NCBI RefSeq assembly: GCF_009909195.1
Contig: NZ_JAAAMU010000026.1
Location: 1 to 64,000 of the forward strand
Reading direction: 5' to 3'
DNA length: 64,000 nt
From: Paenibacillus sacheonensis
Lineage (GTDB): Bacteria; Bacillota; Bacilli; Paenibacillales; Paenibacillaceae
The position numbers and the translations under genes are program-made. Under the pieces are notes generated by a model. The model had not been told where the DNA came from. It saw only the letters and a program-made list of their open reading frames with translations, and made no database searches. Numbering within the stretch: the first letter of the stretch is position 1; each line of letters opens with the position of its first letter. Of the stretch, positions 41,810-50,869 are shown piece after piece.

Positions 41810-43195
41810 TCAGTGCCCGGCGATAGCTTTCTTGATGGCTGCATTCACGCCGCTGACGTCGGGATGCGCGCCAACGGCTGCGTCGCTCAGCTTGTATTTC
41901 TGCTTCATCGTCAGAATGCGGATAACGCTCTCGTCGATCCGCTTCTCCGTCAGGCCGCCCTTCTGGATGCTTTGCTTCAAAGCGGTCAATACCGTCTTCG
42001 CATCCTCGTAACCGTGCGCGAGCAGGATGATGTCGCTGCCGGCTTTCACCGTTGTGACCGCAGCCTGCGCCAGTCCGAAATGATTGGCGATCGCGCCCAT
42101 CGTCATGTCGTCCGTAATCACGACGCCGCGATAGCCAAGCTCCCCGCGCAGCTGATCCGTGATGATCGTCTTGGAGAGGGATGCCGGCATGGCTTTGTCG
42201 ATACTCGGGAACAGAATATGCGCCACCATTACCATGTCCACGCCATCCTTGATTGCGGCTTGGAACGGCAGCCATTCGAACTTTTTCAGCTGGGACAAGC
42301 TCTTGTTCACGACGGGCAGCTCGAGATGGGAATCCACCGACGTGTCTCCATGCCCCGGAAAATGCTTCACGACCGAAATGACGCCCTTCTTCTGAATGGC
42401 CTCCATGACAGCCAAGCCCATATCCGTCACCCGCTTCGAGGTCGTGCCGTAGGAACGATCGCCGATGACGGGGTTGTCCGGATTGCTGTTGATATCCAGC
42501 ACTGGGGCAAAATCCACGTTGAAGCCCATCAGTTTGCTCGCCTGCCCGAGCGCGCTTCCGATCGCGCTTGCGTACGACACGTCCCCCGTATCGCCGATTA
42601 CCCTCGCCGCGGGAAACTTGAGCAAGCCCGGCAGCCTGCTGACACGGCCGCCCTCCTGATCCACAGAGATCAACAGCGGCGACGGATTAGCCTTGTTCCA
42701 CGCTTTGAGCTGATTGACGTACGCAGCCACGCCCGCCGGCGTCGTGACGTTATTCTTATAGAAAATAAAGCCGCCGACATGCTGCTGCTGAATCAAAGCT
42801 TTGGTCTGCGCGCTGGCCTCTGTCCCGTCGAGCCCGGCGATGACCATCTCGCCCAGCTTCTCGTCAAGCGACATCCGCTTCAGTTGCTCCGCGGCAAGCT
42901 CAGCAGGCGTAGGCGGCTGTTCTGCCGGTTCCTCAGGGTCCGCCGGCTGGGACGGCGCGCTTCCGGAGTCGTTCGGTTCCGCCGGTGGCTGCGAAGGTTC
43001 GTTCCCGGATGTATGATCCGGCTGGTCCGGGGTTTGCGAAGGCGGATTCCCATCCGCAGGCGTCTTCGGCGGCTCGACGCTGCCCGAAGGCGTCGTCCCG
43101 CCGCCGGTCGTTCCTTCGTGATTTTCGCTGGTTCCACAGCCGCTCACAAGGGCGATGGACAGCGCCAGCAGGATAAGCCCTATTTTTTTCATCAT
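41810..43195 (-). CDS. nagZ: Beta-N-acetylhexosaminidase, GH3 (NagZ-like) lipoprotein
   Basis: About 461 residues from the ATG at 43195 (GGAG 6-7 bp upstream). A lipoprotein signal (IALVSGCG) is followed by a ~75-residue Pro/Ser/Asp/Glu-rich linker. The GH3 domain has SVDQEGGRVSRL, KHFPGHGDTSVDSHLELP (catalytic His/Asp loop) and VITDDMTMGAI (nucleophile Asp). It releases N-acetylglucosamine from cell-wall fragments outside the membrane, acting in muropeptide recycling. A GH3 enzyme without a C-terminal PA14 or other extra domain. Confidence 0.93.
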   Translation of the reverse strand: MMKKIGLILLALSIALVSGCGTSENHEGTTGGGTTPSGSVEPPKTPADGNPPSQTPDQPDHTSGNEPSQPPAEPNDSGSAPSQPADPEEPAEQPPTPAELAAEQLKRMSLDEKLGEMVIAGLDGTEASAQTKALIQQQHVGGFIFYKNNVTTPAGVAAYVNQLKAWNKANPSPLLISVDQEGGRVSRLPGLLKFPAARVIGDTGDVSYASAIGSALGQASKLMGFNVDFAPVLDINSNPDNPVIGDRSYGTTSKRVTDMGLAVMEAIQKKGVISVVKHFPGHGDTSVDSHLELPVVNKSLSQLKKFEWLPFQAAIKDGVDMVMVAHILFPSIDKAMPASLSKTIITDQLRGELGYRGVVITDDMTMGAIANHFGLAQAAVTTVKAGSDIILLAHGYEDAKTVLTALKQSIQKGGLTEKRIDESVIRILTMKQKYKLSDAAVGAHPDVSGVNAAIKKAIAGH

Positions 43196-43317
43196 ATAAG
43201 TCTCCACTCGTTTCAAGGATGTCTTCCTAGTCTTACCCTATCCGACGAAAGAAGACACGCGAAATGTTGCAGTTCGGCCCTGGTCAGAGGAGGAAGGCTA
43301 AACATCTCATGAGGAAA

Positions 43318-43502
43318 AAGGATGAATGCTGCATTTCCTGTCTTCCGACAGCGAACGCAAACCAATCATCCTGCGCAAACCAATCTCTATGCTTACGAAG
43401 CGGCTGTATACTGCGTTCTCTGACCTTCGTCGGAAAGGATGAATGCTGCATTCCCTGTCTTCCGACAGCGAACGCAAACCAATCATCCTACGCAAACCAA
43501 TC
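43318..43502. repeat. Two near-identical 68-bp direct repeats
   Basis: Copies at 43318-43385 and 43435-43502, period 117 bp, differ at about two or three positions (both contain GACAGCGAACGCAAACCAATC). They lie directly downstream of the hydrolase stop. Confidence 0.8.
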
Positions 43503-43505
43503 AGC

Positions 43506-44330
43506 TTAAATCGTCCACTGGCTCCAGTCGCCCCGGCGCTTGCCGATGCCGTCGATCCAACGAAGCGAGACATCGAACAGCTCGTCGCGGGAGGCTTTGC
43601 TGGAGAAGGTATGGTTCCCCTGCAGGATGACTTCCTTATCGCAATTGCCTTCCTTGCGGAGCCAAAACATTTTCTGATACAAGAAGCAGTAGTCCACCGG
43701 AATGACCGTATCCCCCGAACCATGGACGATGAGCACGTCGCCGGCGTACGCGCGCGTTTCCGTCAGCGGCTGATATTGGGCGAGCGAGTCGGTGAAGCGC
43801 TTCGTGAACAAGTAATGCAAATGATCCGTCTGGCCGACGGTCTCGATTTCCTTGATCGCCTTGGTGCCGATAATGTTGCGGATATCCATGTACGGATGCG
43901 CGACCGGCGCCCATAGGACCAGCGACCTCACGCGCGTATCCCGCGCCGCCGTCAGTACGGCGACCGCGCCGCCCAGGCTGTGCCCCAGGAGAATGAGCCG
44001 TTCCGAATCGACCAAATCAAGACCCGACGCATAATCGATGACCGTTCGCGTCTGCGCGATCAGCTCGTCCAAGCCGCCGCTGCCATAGTCGCCGGAGCTT
44101 TCGCCGCAGCCGCCGTAGTCGAAGCGCAGCACGAGATAGCCGCTCTTGGTCAATCGTTCCGCCGCCTCTACGAACAAGCGGTCCGTTCCCATCCGATTGC
44201 CTACAAACCCGTGGCAGATGATGACAAGCGGATACTTCTCCGCGTATCTAGCGCCTTCCTTTACGACCGGGTACTGCAGCACGCCTGCCAGCTCGATATC
44301 GCCGCTTTTGATTGTTATGGGATGATTCAT
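43506..44330 (-). CDS. Alpha/beta hydrolase
   Basis: The 274-residue protein has the oxyanion segment ICHGFVGNR, the nucleophile elbow LLGHSLGGAV, an acid in HGSGDTVIP and the catalytic His in QGNHTF. It fits the serine aminopeptidase S33/acyl-esterase group. AAGGTGG precedes the ATG at 44330. No signal peptide or operon partner is seen; its substrate is unknown. Confidence 0.9.
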   Translation of the reverse strand: MNHPITIKSGDIELAGVLQYPVVKEGARYAEKYPLVIICHGFVGNRMGTDRLFVEAAERLTKSGYLVLRFDYGGCGESSGDYGSGGLDELIAQTRTVIDYASGLDLVDSERLILLGHSLGGAVAVLTAARDTRVRSLVLWAPVAHPYMDIRNIIGTKAIKEIETVGQTDHLHYLFTKRFTDSLAQYQPLTETRAYAGDVLIVHGSGDTVIPVDYCFLYQKMFWLRKEGNCDKEVILQGNHTFSSKASRDELFDVSLRWIDGIGKRRGDWSQWTI

Positions 44331-44344
44331 GTTCGGCACCACCT

Positions 44345-44860
44345 TATTCCTATAATTCCTACCTACTTTGTTGGAATTAAGAATATCACGGTTCCTGCCC
44401 CTCCGTCAATTGGCATTTTGGCTAGATGTTAGGCAGCAGAAACGATCTCTAATCGGAGCTCCGGATTTCATAATCCGATGCCAACGAAGCTGGATTCCAC
44501 TCTATTGGCTCAAAGTTGTATAACGTGCACCTTTTCCAGCCTAAAAACTTGGAAAAAACTGAATTTATGTAGATACTGCAAGAATTTCGCCCGATTTCGC
44601 CCGATATGAACCATTTCACCGTTATTTTGTGTAGTTTATGCAACTTTGCATAGTAGGCAGGGCAAATCGCCACATGATTTATGTATTCCATGCAACTTTC
44701 ATTATCAGCCCTTCATATGAGAGCCAGCTATGGCGGGTTTCGACTACTTGCTCTCATGCATATCTACCAACCGAATCCGAGCATGTCTCGCTCAAACCCG
44801 CCAGCCTTCCTCTTTTTGCCGCAACTATACGTCGACATCATTTGCACCGACCATACGGCA
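44345..44860. other. Long intergenic region with AT-rich repeat-like sequence
   Basis: Contains CCCGATTTCGCCCGAT (a short direct repeat near 44592) and TTTATG(T/C)A-type motifs. Frames of ~80 residues on either strand (such as minus 44449-44691) lack ribosome sites and family features, so I do not call a gene. Confidence 0.5.
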
Positions 44861-44863
44861 CTG

Positions 44864-45562
44864 TCATTCACCGATATGTTTTAGCGCTTCGCGCACGCTG
44901 AGCGGAGACAGTTCCGTCTCGCGAACGAAGGCACGCACCGCGTCAGGGTCGCTCTTCCCGTACTCTCGCAGCGCCCAGCCGATCGCTTTGCGCATGAAGA
45001 AGTCACTCTCGTGCGCCGTGCGGCGGATGAGCGAGAACAGCAGTGCCGCATCCGTGCGATCTTTATACCCGAGTTGATATAGAATGGCACTACGGCGAAG
45101 CCACAGGTTGTCCGAGCCGATCCATTTCTCCACATACGCCGGCACCAGCTCCGGATGCTTGCCGAACGCCGCGCCTGCCAAGTGACTAGCCAGCAAATCC
45201 ACCGTATCCCACCAGGATTTCGTTGTAATCAGATGTTCCAACAGCTCCATCCGCTCCGGGCCCAGCTCCTTCTTCCGCTTCTCCATAAGCAGCATCGCCG
45301 TATAATGGAACTCCCGCTCCGGCAGCGCCCATAGCAAGCGGACGACCGACCCCAGCTCGTCCATTGCCGGCACGCCATGCTCCTTCATGAACGGCTTCGT
45401 CAGCGCAGCCCGTTCCGGCGTACGAATACCCAGAAAAGAAAACTGATCCCGCATGTACGCCTTCATCTCGACCGTCTGCTCCGCGTTCGCATGGCTGCGA
45501 AGCAACGTCTCCAGCTTGTCGGCATAGGCTGCAGCGCTTCCCGTTCGTACGGTTCCCGCCAT
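44864..45562 (-). CDS. alkD: DNA alkylation repair protein (AlkD-like)
   Basis: About 232 residues, all helical HEAT-like repeats. Characteristic segments are FLGIRTPERAALTKPF, EREFHYTAMLLME, TKSWWDTVDLLASHL (the Trp/Asp catalytic region) and FFMRKAIGWALREYGKSDP. AlkD removes N3- and N7-alkylpurines without base flipping. The ATG at 45562 lies 9 bp after AAGGAGG. It is an isolated gene. Confidence 0.93.
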   Translation of the reverse strand: MAGTVRTGSAAAYADKLETLLRSHANAEQTVEMKAYMRDQFSFLGIRTPERAALTKPFMKEHGVPAMDELGSVVRLLWALPEREFHYTAMLLMEKRKKELGPERMELLEHLITTKSWWDTVDLLASHLAGAAFGKHPELVPAYVEKWIGSDNLWLRRSAILYQLGYKDRTDAALLFSLIRRTAHESDFFMRKAIGWALREYGKSDPDAVRAFVRETELSPLSVREALKHIGE

Positions 45563-45619
45563 TCCATCCACCTCCTTAGCTATATGCAGTGAATTATACC
45601 AAAAACGACGGGTGTGGTG

Positions 45620-45820
45620 GGCAGCCAGGTGCCGGGTGCGAGGTGCGGGTGCGGGGTGCGGGTGCGGGGTGCGGGTGCGGGTGCGGGTGCGGGTGCGGGG
45701 TTACGAGGTACGGTGCACGGAGGTGCGGGGCTACGAGGTACCGGGCACGAAGGTGCGGGGTGCGGGGGTGCGTGATTGCGTGATTGTGTGATTACGGGGG
45801 TGCGGGGTTCACGCTCCAGC
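45620..45820. repeat. Simple-sequence tract of GGTGCG units
   Basis: GTGCGG/GTGCGGG hexamer and heptamer units repeat at 45628-45704, followed by degenerate GGTGCGGGGCTACGAGGTAC copies to about 45815. Strongly purine-skewed, non-coding. Confidence 0.85.
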
Positions 45821-45847
45821 CCCTGTTTTAATTTCCTAGTACCCCGC

Positions 45848-45893
45848 CACAAACAAAGCAGCCTCACCCCGATTACATCGGAATACGGCTGCC
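45848..45893 (-). terminator. Terminator of the nirBD-hemD-cobA operon
   Basis: GCAGCC pairs with GGCTGC and encloses CCGAT/ATCGG, followed by TTTGTTTG on the minus strand, 46 bp after the cobA stop. Confidence 0.78.
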
Positions 45894-45938
45894 CTGGATA
45901 ACCTAACCTCTGTGCTATCGAAGCTAATATGGAACGGA

Positions 45939-46706
45939 TTAATCCTGCAGAACCGCCTCGACCGCGCGCCACCGCAGCTTATCCCGCATCGTGACGACCG
46001 GTCCGATGACGATGGCCGCCGGGCTGCTCAGTTCCGCCGTTTCCGGCATCGCCGCGATCGTCTTCAACGTACCGACGACTACCCGCTGCTCCGCCAACGT
46101 GCCGCTCTGGATCAGCGCGATCGGCGTGACCGGAGACTTGCCGTTGCCGAGCAACTGCTCGACGATATAGGGCAGCTGCTGCAGCCCCATCAGGACGACA
46201 AGCGTCTCCGCGCCCGCCGCCCACCCCCAGTCCACGCAGGCGCCGTCTTTATCCGCGCACTCATGGCCCGTGATGACGGCGAACGATGCGGCAAGCTTTC
46301 GGTGCGTCACCGGAATGCCGGCATAGGCGGGCGCGGCGATGCAAGAGGAGACGCCCGGTATGATTTCAAACCGAATGCCCCGCTCGGCCAGATACGCCGC
46401 TTCTTCGCCGCCTCGGCCGAATACGAACGGATCGCCGCCCTTCAGGCGGGTCACCGTAAGCCCGCGCTCCGCATGCTCGGCAAGCAGCGCGTTGATCTCG
46501 TCCTGCTTCAGCGTATGATGGCCCGATGCTTTGCCGACGTAAAGCAGCTCCGCGCCTCGGCGCGCTTCCATTAACAGCGCATCGGATACGAGCCTGTCGT
46601 AGATGATGACATCCGCGCAGCGAATGCTCTCCAAGCCGCCAACGGTAATCAGCTTGGGATCGCCCGGCCCCGCGCCGGTTAAGTAGACTATTCCGCTATG
46701 ACCCAT
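45939..46706 (-). CDS. cobA: Uroporphyrinogen-III C-methyltransferase
   Basis: The 255-residue SUMT begins VYLTGAGPGDPKLIT and has GGLESIRCADVIIYDRLV, LKGGDPFVFGRGGEE and IPGVSSCIAAPAYAGIP. It adds two methyl groups to uroporphyrinogen III to give precorrin-2, the siroheme precursor. In this operon it would serve the siroheme of NirB. No precorrin-2 dehydrogenase/ferrochelatase is fused or adjacent. Confidence 0.97.
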   Translation of the reverse strand: MGHSGIVYLTGAGPGDPKLITVGGLESIRCADVIIYDRLVSDALLMEARRGAELLYVGKASGHHTLKQDEINALLAEHAERGLTVTRLKGGDPFVFGRGGEEAAYLAERGIRFEIIPGVSSCIAAPAYAGIPVTHRKLAASFAVITGHECADKDGACVDWGWAAGAETLVVLMGLQQLPYIVEQLLGNGKSPVTPIALIQSGTLAEQRVVVGTLKTIAAMPETAELSSPAAIVIGPVVTMRDKLRWRAVEAVLQD

Positions 46707-46718
46707 GCGCGTTCCTCC

Positions 46719-47543
46719 TTAAGCGACGTGATCTTCGGCTGCCGCACTGAAGAACTTCCGGATGGCGACCACCATGCTGCCCATTCGCTCTTCCTCCGGG
46801 AAAAGCACCCGCTCCACGCCTTCCTCATGCAGCGCCTCCGCCGACAGTTTGCCGACGGCCGCCGCCAGCACCCGGCCCGCGAACGCCTCCCGTACGGCAT
46901 CCAATTTGCCCAGTTCAGCCGCGAAGCCCATGACGCAGCGCACTTGGGCGGTGCTCGTAAAAGCGACGGCGTCCACTTGACCGCGGATAATCTCGTCGAG
47001 CAGCAGGCCGACTTCGCCGTCCTCGGGCGGAAGCTGACGGTACGGCAGCAACTCCTCGCAGACGGCACCCCGGGCCGCAAGCTCGCTCGTAATCTTCGGA
47101 GCCGGATCGCCGTACAGCTGAAGCACGACAAGCCGGCCGTTCAGATCGCAGTCCCCCATGGCGCGAAGCAGGCCGGCCGTCGTGCCGTCCTCGTCGCGCA
47201 CGTCCGGCGCCAGACCGAACCGGCGCAGCGCGGCCACCGTCTTGTAGCCGCGTGCCGCAATGCGCATCCGCCCGAGCGCGGCCAGGAACGGCATGAGAAG
47301 CCCCAGCCGGTCCGCCGATTCCAGCAGGGCTTCCGTCCCCGTGCCGGTCGTCAATAGAAGCCAATCCGCCGGCCGGGCGATGAGCGCCTTCAGCTGCGCC
47401 TCGATGCTCGATTCGTCCAGGTAGACCGTTCCCTGCGCCGGCCGGGATACCGCCGTGCCGCCGAATTTCGCCACCATTCTGCTGAAGTCATCCCATTTGC
47501 GCGCGCCAGTCACCGCAACGACCTTGCCTTCCAATCTCGCCAT
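46719..47543 (-). CDS. hemD: Uroporphyrinogen-III synthase
   Basis: About 274 residues with a two-domain HemD fold: VAVTGARKWDDF at the start, LLLTTGTGTEALL, RLVVLQLYGDP, DAVAFTSTAQVRCVMG and a final AAAVGKLSAEAL. HemD proteins are poorly conserved, so context helps. It closes hydroxymethylbilane to uroporphyrinogen III. An ATG at 47543 fits the GGGAGG spacing better than one two codons upstream. It lies 12 bp before cobA. Confidence 0.88.
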   Translation of the reverse strand: MARLEGKVVAVTGARKWDDFSRMVAKFGGTAVSRPAQGTVYLDESSIEAQLKALIARPADWLLLTTGTGTEALLESADRLGLLMPFLAALGRMRIAARGYKTVAALRRFGLAPDVRDEDGTTAGLLRAMGDCDLNGRLVVLQLYGDPAPKITSELAARGAVCEELLPYRQLPPEDGEVGLLLDEIIRGQVDAVAFTSTAQVRCVMGFAAELGKLDAVREAFAGRVLAAAVGKLSAEALHEEGVERVLFPEEERMGSMVVAIRKFFSAAAEDHVA

Positions 47544-47602
47544 CGTCATCGCCTCCCGATCTCATCCGTCCATGCCGCCGTCCGGGTATCCTCTCGACTG
47601 CC

Positions 47603-47932
47603 TTAGGCCGATTCGGCCGCGTCCTTCACATACACGATCACATTGCCGTTTCCGTCCACCTCGACCTGATACGTATTCACGCATCCCTGGTCCGGCGCCT
47701 GCACGAGGCCGTCATGCAGATCAATCTTCCAATCATGCAAGGGGCAATAGACGTGATGGTCGCAGACGATGCCTTCCGAGAGCTTCCCCCGCTTATGGGG
47801 ACACAGATTCTCGACCGCTTTGACCGTACCGTCGGATAATTTGAACAGGGCCAGCTCCAAACTGCCCATTCGGAAGACCCGCCCCGATCGCTCGGGTAAT
47901 TCGGAAATATGCCCTGCCGCCACTCCATTCAT
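47603..47932 (-). CDS. nirD: Nitrite reductase small subunit, Rieske-type
   Basis: The 109-residue protein carries a Rieske [2Fe-2S] motif: CPHKRGKLSEG and CPLHDWKID (C-x-H...C-x2-H). It partners NirB in NADH-dependent assimilatory nitrite reduction, like NasE of B. subtilis. AAAGGAG precedes the ATG. It lies 93 bp after nirB. Confidence 0.95.
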   Translation of the reverse strand: MNGVAAGHISELPERSGRVFRMGSLELALFKLSDGTVKAVENLCPHKRGKLSEGIVCDHHVYCPLHDWKIDLHDGLVQAPDQGCVNTYQVEVDGNGNVIVYVKDAAESA

Positions 47933-48025
47933 CGCTCTTCCACTCCTTTATGCGGCGCCGTCAGCTGCGGCGGCCGCTCTCTATATATTTTGAAGCCACT
48001 ATCGTGCCGTAATGGATACCGCCGC

Positions 48026-50485
48026 TTACTTCACGTCAGCCTGCGCGGCAGCTTCCGAGCTTCCCGTCGCCGTCAGCGCTTCGAACGCGCTGCGCAGCTC
48101 GTCGCTCTCGATGATTTGCTTCCACGGATCTTTCGTAAGCTTCAGCGTTTGGTCGATGCGAGCGTTCAGCGCGTCACGGTCTTCCTGCTTCTCCAGCGCC
48201 TTCTTGATCGTATCCAGTCCGACGCGGACGGACCATTCGCTCGTGCGCTCCATATAATTCGCCGTTTCGCGGTAGTATTGCAGGTACGCGCCGGTCCACA
48301 AGAGTACTTCCTCCTCGGTCTTGACCTTCGTGAGCAGTTCCGCCGCCCGGACGCGGGTACCGCCATTGCCGCCCACGTAGAGCTCCCAGCCGCCGTCGAT
48401 CGCGACGACGCCGAGATCCTTGATCGTCGCTTCCGCGCAGTTGCGCGGGCAGCCGGATACGGCCAGCTTCACTTTATGCGGCGTATTCAGACGTTCGAAT
48501 TTTTTCTCCAGGTCGACGCCCATCTTGATGGCATCCTGCGTGCCGAAGCGGCAGAACGTGTTGCCGACGCAGGTCTTCACCGTTCTCAGCGACTTGCCGT
48601 AGGCATAGCCGGACGGCATATCGAGGTCCTTCCACATGCCCGGGAGGTCTTCCTTCTTCACGCCGAGCAGGTCGATCCGCTGACCGCCGGTGAATTTGAC
48701 GAGCGGCACTTGGTATTTCTCGGCCACGATCGCGATCCGCTTGAGATCCTCCGGCGTCGTCACGCCGCCGTAGATGCGCGGCACCACGGAGTACGTGCCG
48801 TCCTTCTGAATATTGGCGTGATTGCGTTCATTGACGAAGCGCGATTCCTGCTCATCCTCATGCTCTTCCGGGAATGCCATGCCCAGGTAGTAGTTCAGCG
48901 CCGGCCGGCACTTGGAGCAGCCTTCGGGATGTTTCCATTCCAGCACGTGCATGACTTCCTTCGTCGTCGTCAGGCGCATCTGCTGGATCGCGCCGACGAC
49001 TTCGTCCCGGGACAGCGTCGTGCATCCGCAGATGCCTTCTTTTACCGCGGCCACTTGATCGGCGCCGAGCGTCGTCGTCAGAATCGCTTCCACGAGCGGC
49101 TTGCAGCCGCCGCAGCCGGCAGATGCCTTGGTGCAGGCTTTCAGCTCGGGGACGCTGACGCAGCCTTTCTCCGCGATGGCTTCAAGCAGCGTATCCTTCG
49201 TCACGCCGTTGCAGCCGCAGACGATTTCGTCGCCGCTCATGGCCGCCACGAGATCCGCGTCGCCCGCAGGTTCTTTGCCGCCCGCCCCGCCGGAAGGGCC
49301 GAACAGGACCTCTTTCTCTTTCCCCGTGTAGTCCTTCCCACTGCGGATCGCCGAGAACAGCTTGGAGCTGTCGCTCGTATCGCCGAACAGCACCGCGCCC
49401 ACGACTCTGCCATTCTCGAAAACAACCTTCTTATATATACCGTCCAATTCGTCCTGGACGCGAAGCGCCTTCGTGCCGGGTTCATCCGTGTAGCGTCCCG
49501 CCGAGAAGACGTTGACGCCGGATACTTTGAGCTTTGTCGACAAAACCGAGCCATGATAGCCGTCGCTCTCCACGCCGGCCAGCCTTTTGGCCAAGACAGC
49601 GCCTTGTTCATACAACGGGGCTACGAGTCCGTAGGCCACGCCTCGATGCTCCACGCACTCCCCGACCGCGTAGACGTTCGGGATACTCGTTTCCATATAA
49701 TCGTTCACTACGATGCCGTCGTTCACCAAGACGCCGCCGGCGCTCGCGAGCTGCGCATTCGGCCGGATACCGATCGCCATCACGATCAGATCGGCTTCCT
49801 CGTGCGTGCCGTCCTTGAACGTCAGTCCCGTGACGCGCGCTTCGCCCGTAATGGAAGCGGACTGTTTAGCCAGCAGGAACTTCATCCCCTGGCCTTCCAG
49901 CTCCGCCTGCAGCATGCGCGATGCCGTCTCGTCGAGCTGCCGGTTCATCAGACAAGGACCGTTATGGACGACGCCGACCTCCATGCCGAGATTAAGCAGC
50001 CCCCGCGCCGCTTCGAGACCGAGCAGGCCCCCGCCGATCACGATGGCCTTCCGGTAATGCTTGGCGGCTTCCATCATCGTCTCGCAGTCTTTGATGTCGC
50101 GGAATGCGATGACGCCTTCCTTGTCGGCTCCCGGAATCGGCAGCATGAACGGCAGGGATCCGGTCGCGAATACCAGCTCGTCGTATGCGAGCGTCTCCCC
50201 GGTTTTCGTGGACACCGTCCGCCGCTCCGCATCTACCCCGACCGCCTCATGCCCGGCCAGCAGCGTGATGCCGTTATCTCGGTACCAATCCCAATCGTTA
50301 AGCACAATATCATTCATGCTGGCGTCGCCCGCAAGAACGGACGAGAGCATGATACGGTTATAGTTCGGATGAGGCTCCGCTCCGATGATGGAAATGTCAT
50401 ACCGGTTCGGGCTCAGCTTCAGCAGCTGTTCGACGAAGGACACGCCGGCCATACCGTTTCCAATCATGACGAGTTTCTTTTTCAT
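48026..50485 (-). CDS. nirB: NADH-dependent nitrite reductase large subunit
   Basis: The 819-residue enzyme has, in order, an FAD/NAD(P)H domain (VMIGNGMAGVSFVEQL; VIGGGLLGLEAARGL), two BFD-like [2Fe-2S] segments (VCGCNGVTKD/GCGGCKP and GICGCTTLS/GCSKCRPA), and sulfite/nitrite reductase half-domains. The latter carry TCVGNTFCRFG and VSGCPRNCAEA, the four Cys for the [4Fe-4S]-siroheme centre. It reduces nitrite to ammonium with NADH. It opens the operon nirB-nirD-hemD-cobA, with a regulated leader. Confidence 0.97.
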   Translation of the reverse strand: MKKKLVMIGNGMAGVSFVEQLLKLSPNRYDISIIGAEPHPNYNRIMLSSVLAGDASMNDIVLNDWDWYRDNGITLLAGHEAVGVDAERRTVSTKTGETLAYDELVFATGSLPFMLPIPGADKEGVIAFRDIKDCETMMEAAKHYRKAIVIGGGLLGLEAARGLLNLGMEVGVVHNGPCLMNRQLDETASRMLQAELEGQGMKFLLAKQSASITGEARVTGLTFKDGTHEEADLIVMAIGIRPNAQLASAGGVLVNDGIVVNDYMETSIPNVYAVGECVEHRGVAYGLVAPLYEQGAVLAKRLAGVESDGYHGSVLSTKLKVSGVNVFSAGRYTDEPGTKALRVQDELDGIYKKVVFENGRVVGAVLFGDTSDSSKLFSAIRSGKDYTGKEKEVLFGPSGGAGGKEPAGDADLVAAMSGDEIVCGCNGVTKDTLLEAIAEKGCVSVPELKACTKASAGCGGCKPLVEAILTTTLGADQVAAVKEGICGCTTLSRDEVVGAIQQMRLTTTKEVMHVLEWKHPEGCSKCRPALNYYLGMAFPEEHEDEQESRFVNERNHANIQKDGTYSVVPRIYGGVTTPEDLKRIAIVAEKYQVPLVKFTGGQRIDLLGVKKEDLPGMWKDLDMPSGYAYGKSLRTVKTCVGNTFCRFGTQDAIKMGVDLEKKFERLNTPHKVKLAVSGCPRNCAEATIKDLGVVAIDGGWELYVGGNGGTRVRAAELLTKVKTEEEVLLWTGAYLQYYRETANYMERTSEWSVRVGLDTIKKALEKQEDRDALNARIDQTLKLTKDPWKQIIESDELRSAFEALTATGSSEAAAQADVK

Positions 50486-50569
50486 GGCGATCTCTCCTAT
50501 ATCGTAAAGTAATGATGAGACTTGCTGCCTGCGCTGATCATGCGCCGCGCCGTGCTGCCCGGAAATCAG

Positions 50570-50651
50570 AAAAAGCCCATCCCCGCGTCAAAGAGAAGAA
50601 GACGCATGAGATAGGCTCCGTTGCCAGATCGTAGAGGCACGCCATTGTGCC
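50570..50651 (-). promoter_or_regulatory. ANTAR-type antitermination leader of nirB
   Basis: In the minus-strand transcript, hairpin 1 (50636-50651) is GGCAC-AATGGC-GTGCC. Hairpin 2 (50610-50630) presents loop AACGGA closed by GGC/GCC. Both are hexaloops with A at 1 and G at 4, as in Firmicutes ANTAR target RNAs. The right arm of hairpin 2 overlaps the left arm of an intrinsic terminator (50570-50617, AGCC...GGCT then TTTTT), so the two folds are mutually exclusive. Confidence 0.8.
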
Positions 50652-50674
50652 GTCGAATCGAATATCTTGACTCG

Positions 50675-50703
50675 ATTATAGTTCGTAATCAGATATATGT
50701 CAA
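50675..50703 (-). promoter_or_regulatory. nirB promoter
   Basis: On the minus strand TTGACA (50698-50703) and TATAAT (50675-50680) are perfect consensus with a 17-bp spacer. The -35 is half of the GlnR/TnrA-type box. Confidence 0.9.
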
Positions 50704-50714
50704 CTATCTTGACA
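50698..50714. promoter_or_regulatory. GlnR/TnrA-type box between divergent nirB and nasR promoters
   Basis: TGTCAACTATCTTGACA fits TGTNAN7TNACA exactly. Its two arms are the -35 hexamers of the divergent nirB (minus) and nasR (plus) promoters, so binding would occlude both. Confidence 0.82.
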
Positions 50715-50738
50715 CGTAATGGGGCATTGTTTCATAAT
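50709..50738 (+). promoter_or_regulatory. nasR promoter
   Basis: TTGACA (50709-50714) and CATAAT (50733-50738) with an 18-bp spacer, 131 bp upstream of the nasR start. Confidence 0.72.
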
Positions 50739-50869
50739 ACTACCAGTAGCTTCTTTTTATCAGCCGGTTTATCGTGTCATTAACGTTAGGTTACATTACA
50801 TTTCAATCTATACACCCCATTCCTACCCAACAATATGGAACCCCAGCCCCGTCCAGTGAGGTGATCATC

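Noticed and set aside
44449..44691. 80-codon minus-strand frame
   Set aside because: No ribosome site, odd composition and an AT-rich repeat-like setting.
45600..45830. Coding frame in the GGTGCG tract
   Set aside because: Simple-sequence repeat with strong strand skew and no start signal.
47909..50512. 867-codon plus-strand frame opposite nirB
   Set aside because: It is the antisense shadow of nirB, whose domain motifs are complete on the minus strand.
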